From Lachnospiraceae bacterium (GTDB lineage: Bacteria; Bacillota; Clostridia; Lachnospirales; Lachnospiraceae), in assembly GCA_004558185.1 (NCBI GenBank), contig SFDP01000008.1, positions 1-64,000 on the forward strand: a DNA stretch of 64,000 nucleotides. The letters are read 5' to 3'. Numbering within the stretch: the first letter of the stretch is position 1; every line of letters starts with the position of its first letter. Positions 60,379-64,000 of the stretch are shown here, piece by piece. A program made the position numbers and the translations under genes. Under the pieces are notes generated by a model that saw only the letters and a list, made by a program, of their open reading frames with translations, did no database searches and had not been told where the DNA came from.

Positions 60379-61128
60379 TCAGATGCCGATCAACTGCCTG
60401 AGGAGTTTAAGCTTTTCCCGGCTTATGGGGAGAATATTCTGCTCAAAGCCCTGCATTTTTAAGGCCAGGCTATTGTTGGCCCAGGGAAACATTTCAGCAA
60501 TATACTTCAGATTGACAAGAAAGCTCTTGTGGATACGACAAAAGCCATAAGGAGTAAGTCGTTTTTCATATTCTCCCAGAAGAAGATTTTCTGTATAGTC
60601 CTGTTCAGTGGTATGGATGATGCAGCTTCTGCCTGAAGTTTCCAGATATACAATTTTATCAATATCCACCAGAACGATAGTCTTATTCATATTGACCGGC
60701 ATACGGCCGGAAACAGAAGAGAAGGCCGGGGAGGCAAGCACGGCAGTCTGAGCAGAATTGGACCAGGCCTCCATATCCCTTTGACATTTTTCCAGAACCG
60801 TCTTTACTCTCAAGGGGTCAAAGGGCTTTAGAATATAGTTGTTTACCTCTAACTCAAAGGCTTTTACGGCATATTGAGAATAAGCGGTAGCAAACACGAT
60901 CTGGGCATGGGGAAGCAGCTTTTTGGCAGCAGAAGCCAGAGCAGTTCCTTCCATATCATTTAGATTAATATCGATGAACAGCAAATCAAACTCTTTCTGA
61001 CTAATCAAATCAATGGCACTGCTTCCGCTGTCAGCCTCTTCAATCTGGCTGTCCGGCATAGCGGCCAAAATCTGATGAATCAGTTCCTTCCTTGCAGGAC
61101 GTTCATCGTCGATTACAGCAATTTTCAT
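60379..61128 (-). CDS. LytTR-type response regulator
   Basis: 249 residues: receiver domain (about 1-120) with acidic pocket IDDE near residue 7, phosphoacceptor Asp53 in FIDINL, and Lys in YILKPF. The C-terminal LytTR DNA-binding domain (about 150-249) has VYLETSGRSCIIHT and FCRIHKSFLVNL. It is 12 nt downstream of its kinase, with AAAAGGAG before the ATG. By analogy to E. coli BtsR/YpdB, which activate CstA-like or related transporters, it probably controls the adjacent cstA. Confidence 0.94.
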   Translation of the reverse strand: MKIAVIDDERPARKELIHQILAAMPDSQIEEADSGSSAIDLISQKEFDLLFIDINLNDMEGTALASAAKKLLPHAQIVFATAYSQYAVKAFELEVNNYILKPFDPLRVKTVLEKCQRDMEAWSNSAQTAVLASPAFSSVSGRMPVNMNKTIVLVDIDKIVYLETSGRSCIIHTTEQDYTENLLLGEYEKRLTPYGFCRIHKSFLVNLKYIAEMFPWANNSLALKMQGFEQNILPISREKLKLLRQLIGI

Positions 61129-61140
61129 GAAATCTCCTTT

Positions 61141-62856
61141 TTACGTCTTCGAAGCCGAAGCCGGGGAAAAGAGGAGAGCATCGGCAGAGGACAGAGGAAT
61201 GCGAAAGCTGACACAAGAGCCGGCAGCAGAAGCCTCGATCTTCAAACCGCTGTGTTCTCCATAGATACTTTTCAGACGTTGATGTACATTGATCAGACCA
61301 ACTCCTTTTCCCTGTCCTGTCACCAAGCTGTCTATGATTTCCTGGGGGATCCCGGAGCCATGGTCGCATACGGCGATTATTGCCAGGTCTCCTCTTTTTT
61401 GGGCACTGATTCTGACATAACGGTTTCCTTTTTTATCCACGCCATAGCGGACTGCATTCTCCACCAGAGGCTGGAGAATGAAGGAAGGAACCATACAATT
61501 TAACTCAGCTTCCACCTCTAAGTCCACAATTAATCGTTCTTCAAAGCGAGCTTTTTCCAGCTTCAGATAGCTGTTCACATGGCGCAGCTCAGTAGGGAGG
61601 GGAAGCATATACTGCTCGTTCTCCAGTGTTTGGCGATAGTAGTCGGAAAGGGTAAGAATCAGCTCTCTGGCCTGGTCGGGGTTCTCCCGGCATATGCAGG
61701 AGATGGTGTTCAGTGCGTTGTACAAAAAATGAGGGTTTACCTGAGACTGCAGAGCCTTAAATTCAGCCTTGCGCAGAAGCCGTTTCTGGTAGTCCAGATT
61801 GGACAGCTCCAATTGTGTGGAGAAGAGCTTAGCCAGCTCGGATGCAAAAATCAGGTTAGATTGAGACATCTGCCAGCGTTTTTTTACTACCATAATCAGA
61901 CTGCCAACGGCCTGATCCATTTCAATCAGCGGGGCAGCAACGATGACGTTGCTTTTAAGAATCCGGTACAATGGATCAGAATCCGGTGCATAGGAAAAGG
62001 TAGTAGGCTTTTTGTCGTAAATGGAACTCAGAATAGGGGCTAAAATAAGCGGTTCTCTGAGGATAGCATAACGTTCTTCTCCCTTGATGGCCAGAATTTT
62101 GTCGGTGTCGGTAATGGCTATGGCAGCGCAGGTGGTAGACTGATAGATAATCTCTGCCGTTGCTTCCATATCAGCAGCGCTGTGGAGTCCCTTTCGCAAA
62201 TGGGGAAGACTCTTTTCCGCAATTTCCAATGCGATTCGCATTTTCTCTCCGAAAAGGCTTTCCTCCTCTTTGAAAATTCTGTTGAATACTCCGATAAAAA
62301 TAACCATTCCCAGAGAATTCATTACAATCATGGGAAAGGCAATCAGTCTGACCAGCTCCAAGGCCGCAGGAAAGGGCCGGGCAATCAGCAGAATAATGAT
62401 CATCTGTCCGGCTTCGGCCAGGGCAGTAATGAAAAATACACCGGTTCCGCTGATTTTTCCGGCTTTGAAGCGCCTGGAAAAAGCGGCACCGATAACACCC
62501 TCCACGAGAGTGGACACTGCACAGCTTACAGCAGTAAAGCCGCCGATATCAAAAAGATAGCGGTGCAGACCTCCGATAAGAGCCGTTCCGATCCCCACAT
62601 AGGGGCCGCCCAGCAGACCTGCTGCCAGAACCCCGATAACCCGGGTATTGACAATGGCACCGGAGGCCTTCACTCCGGTATAGGTGGAGCAGATACTGAT
62701 GAGACCGAAGATAAGGGAAAGAGCAATATAGCTTTTTACAGTATGTCGGTCTTCCAACAGCATGGTTCTTACCATAGGCAGTGTAGTCAGCATAGTGGCA
62801 ATGAGAACCAAAAGCCCAATATTCAGGAGAAGATTGAAAAACATCGTGTCAGGCAT
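61141..62856 (-). CDS. LytS-type sensor histidine kinase
   Basis: 571 residues. N-terminal 5TM-5TMR_LYT membrane sensor (about 1-195; NTRVIGVLAAGLLGGPYVGI and GTALIGGLHRYLFDIGGFTA are diagnostic), GAF-like domain (about 215-355), and a His_kinase/HATPase module with His376 in LQSQVNPHFLYNALN and the ATP-binding DHGSGIPQEI, GKGVGLINVHQRL. It belongs to the LytS/BtsS group. BtsS senses extracellular pyruvate in E. coli; the ligand here is inferred only from the neighbouring cstA. Confidence 0.94.
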   Translation of the reverse strand: MPDTMFFNLLLNIGLLVLIATMLTTLPMVRTMLLEDRHTVKSYIALSLIFGLISICSTYTGVKASGAIVNTRVIGVLAAGLLGGPYVGIGTALIGGLHRYLFDIGGFTAVSCAVSTLVEGVIGAAFSRRFKAGKISGTGVFFITALAEAGQMIIILLIARPFPAALELVRLIAFPMIVMNSLGMVIFIGVFNRIFKEEESLFGEKMRIALEIAEKSLPHLRKGLHSAADMEATAEIIYQSTTCAAIAITDTDKILAIKGEERYAILREPLILAPILSSIYDKKPTTFSYAPDSDPLYRILKSNVIVAAPLIEMDQAVGSLIMVVKKRWQMSQSNLIFASELAKLFSTQLELSNLDYQKRLLRKAEFKALQSQVNPHFLYNALNTISCICRENPDQARELILTLSDYYRQTLENEQYMLPLPTELRHVNSYLKLEKARFEERLIVDLEVEAELNCMVPSFILQPLVENAVRYGVDKKGNRYVRISAQKRGDLAIIAVCDHGSGIPQEIIDSLVTGQGKGVGLINVHQRLKSIYGEHSGLKIEASAAGSCVSFRIPLSSADALLFSPASASKT

Positions 62857-62877
62857 GGCAGCTTACCGGAAAGCCTT

Positions 62878-63102
62878 CTATACCTGTTCATCGGAGGCAG
62901 CAGCGGGAGAAGACTCCTTCACGGTACCGTCACAGTTACGGTTCATCTGGCAATAGTGAGGGCAGCCTCCGCATAATTTCCCTCCTACAGCAGCTCCCTT
63001 TTTGCGGGAATCATTCACCAGCCAATAGGCAGCTCCTATAATGACGATGACGAGAAGCAGAAGAAGCCAGTCGGTGGCGGTCATATTGGCAATTAAATTC
63101 AT
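62878..63102 (-). CDS. FeoB-associated-type Cys-rich membrane peptide
   Basis: 74 residues: one transmembrane helix (about 11-29) and a short tail with four Cys (44, 47, 51, 57) in LCGGCPHYCQMNRNC. This resembles the small Cys-rich membrane proteins found downstream of FeoB in Clostridia, but no feo gene is visible. Its stop is 21 nt before lytS on the same strand, and a strong promoter precedes it, so it appears to be the first gene of the lytS-lytTR unit. Metal or redox binding is a guess from the Cys pattern. ATG 63102 is 5 nt after GGAGG. Confidence 0.82.
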   Translation of the reverse strand: MNLIANMTATDWLLLLLVIVIIGAAYWLVNDSRKKGAAVGGKLCGGCPHYCQMNRNCDGTVKESSPAAASDEQV

Positions 63103-63117
63103 AGAAACCTCCATTCC

Positions 63118-63138
63118 TGCCAATGCTAAATATTGGCA
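63118..63138 (-). promoter_or_regulatory. Hairpin/palindrome in the leader of the Cys-rich gene
   Basis: TGCCAAT, 7-nt loop, ATTGGCA, between the -10 and the SD. Operator or RNA stem-loop; not assignable. Confidence 0.45.
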
Positions 63139-63152
63139 TATTTTTATAAATT

Positions 63153-63181
63153 ATGATATAGATAACCTGTTCGATTGTCAA
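63153..63181 (-). promoter_or_regulatory. Promoter of the Cys-rich peptide-lytS-lytTR unit
   Basis: On the minus strand a perfect TTGACA, 17-bp spacer and TATCAT, about 50 nt before the start codon. Confidence 0.78.
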
Positions 63182-63259
63182 GAATTAAAGCCTGAATTGA
63201 TGGTTTAAAAGGAAAAGATAATCTGAAAATCCGGATTTCATTCCTTTATTCGGATTTTG

Positions 63260-63268
63260 TGTTATAAT
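63260..63268 (+). promoter_or_regulatory. Extended -10 promoter of the EamA gene
   Basis: TGT followed directly by a perfect TATAAT (63263-63268), 34 nt before the start codon. The -35 is weak. Confidence 0.55.
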
Positions 63269-63302
63269 CATTTACAGTGACTGAGTCGAGGAGGACAAAA
63301 GA

Positions 63303-63716
63303 ATGTGGTTTATCTTTGCACTGTTATCGGCGGTTTTTGCTGCCCTAACGTCTATTCTTGCCAAGGTGGGGATTGATGGAGTCAATTCTAATCTGGCTAC
63401 GGCAATACGAACCATGGTGGTGGTAGCCATGGCCTGGGGAATGGTTTTTTTGACCAATACGCAGCAGGGGCTTTGGGAAATCAGTAAAAAAAGCTGGCTG
63501 TTTCTGATCCTTTCCGGGCTGGCTACAGGAGCCTCCTGGCTATGCTATTACAGAGCGCTGCAGATCGGGGAGGCCTCCAAGGTAGTACCGGTGGACAAGC
63601 TGAGTGTGGTCATTACCTTGATTCTGGCCTTCGTATTTTTACATGAAGCTTTTACAGTCAAATCCTTTATTGGCTGTGTATTGATCACGGTGGGAACCCT
63701 GGTAATGGTGCTATAG
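63303..63716 (+). CDS. Single-domain EamA (DMT superfamily) membrane protein
   Basis: 137 residues with four or five transmembrane helices, equal to one EamA half. ALTSILAKVGIDGVNSNLAT, GLATGASWLCYYRALQIG, ASKVVPVDKLSVVITLILA and FVFLHE are typical. Full-size transporters have two such halves; a single-half protein must pair with itself, like small multidrug resistance proteins. The substrate is unknown. The SD is GAGGAGG. A flavoprotein gene follows 21 nt later. Confidence 0.9.
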   Translation: MWFIFALLSAVFAALTSILAKVGIDGVNSNLATAIRTMVVVAMAWGMVFLTNTQQGLWEISKKSWLFLILSGLATGASWLCYYRALQIGEASKVVPVDKLSVVITLILAFVFLHEAFTVKSFIGCVLITVGTLVMVL

Positions 63717-63737
63717 AAGAATTGAAGAGGTGATAAA

Positions 63738-64000
63738 ATGAACTATGATGTGGTAATTGTCGGAGCAGGACCGGGAGGGATTTTCTCGGCTTATCAGCTG
63801 GTGAAGGAGAATCCTGGGCTGAAGGTGGCTGTTTTTGAGGCGGGAAACAGACTGGAAAAAAGAAAATGCCCCATTGACGGAGTAAAGGTCAAAGCCTGTA
63901 TTAGCTGCAAGACCTGTGATATTATGAATGGGTTTGGAGGAGCAGGAGCATTCTCTGACGGAAAATATAATATTACCAATGACTTTGGAGGAAGTCTGCA
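63738..64000 (+). CDS. FAD-dependent oxidoreductase, N-terminal part (runs off the window)
   Basis: The first 87 residues are visible. VVIVGAGPGGIFSAYQL is a Rossmann FAD-binding motif (GxGxxG), and VAVFEAGNRLEKR supplies the ribose-binding acidic residue. A Cys-rich stretch follows (CPIDGVKVKACISCKTC), then MNGFGGAGAFSDGK, as seen in a family of large Clostridial FAD-dependent proteins. The Cys cluster could bind an iron-sulfur centre. The start ATG has GAGGTGA upstream. Function is unknown. Confidence 0.85.
   Translation, partial: MNYDVVIVGAGPGGIFSAYQLVKENPGLKVAVFEAGNRLEKRKCPIDGVKVKACISCKTCDIMNGFGGAGAFSDGKYNITNDFGGSL

Overview
The window reads as chromosomal DNA of a spore-forming, anaerobic Firmicute of class Clostridia, most like a Lachnospiraceae gut species. 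The evidence is moderate AT content, purine-rich Shine-Dalgarno (SD) sites before almost every gene, PolC-type polymerase, a complete spoIIIA operon, spoIVB, a stand-alone glycyl radical protein, a separate FchA cyclohydrolase, and the classical Firmicute gene order. No phage, insertion sequence or CRISPR array was seen. Most of the window is core housekeeping. The unusual material lies in leaders, intergenic repeats and a few accessory insertions.

Layout. 0-2.4 kb: rpsB and tsf behind a long leader. 2.6-9.8 kb: an accessory block between tsf and pyrH, with a chemoreceptor, peptidase T behind a structured leader, a lipoprotein, an MBOAT acyltransferase, a DHHW-type protein and a bactofilin. 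9.8-15 kb: pyrH, frr, uppS, cdsA, dxr, rseP. 15-17.8 kb: a repeat-rich gap, then a PP2C phosphatase and membrane Ser/Thr kinase pair. 17.8-23.5 kb: ispG and polC. 23.7-28.2 kb: a heptad-repeat coiled-coil protein, fchA, folD, a tRNA-Glu on the minus strand and a membrane diguanylate cyclase. 28.3-39.6 kb: rimP, nusA, rnpM, rplGA, infB, rbfA, nrnA, truB, ribF, rpsO, pnp. 39.7-45.2 kb: the divergent small glycyl radical protein and spoIIIAA-AH. 45.2-58.7 kb: prfC, a transglutaminase lipoprotein, an Asp23 protein, nusB, xseAB, ispA, dxs, tlyA, nadK, argR, recN, spoIVB. 58.7-64 kb: a minus-strand CstA transporter with its LytTR/LytS two-component system and a Cys-rich membrane peptide, then a plus-strand EamA protein and the start of a flavoprotein.

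How the genes work together. The clusters cover translation and ribosome maturation, RNA decay, isoprenoid precursors (dxr, ispG, dxs, ispA feeding uppS), envelope lipids, C1-folate metabolism, and the mother-cell channel (SpoIIIA) and SpoIVB checkpoint of sporulation.

Points that most deserve a second look. (1) The pepT leader has mutually exclusive helices, like a riboswitch. (2) FolD has lost the catalytic Lys and Gln of the cyclohydrolase site and sits beside fchA. (3) An 80-residue free-standing glycyl radical domain has palindromes in its leader. (4) A 21/42-bp tandem repeat encodes a long coiled coil. (5) At least two dispersed hairpin repeat families occupy intergenic spaces. (6) A possible leader peptide with alternative pairings precedes dxs. 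All functional statements come from motif recognition by eye; no database search was run.
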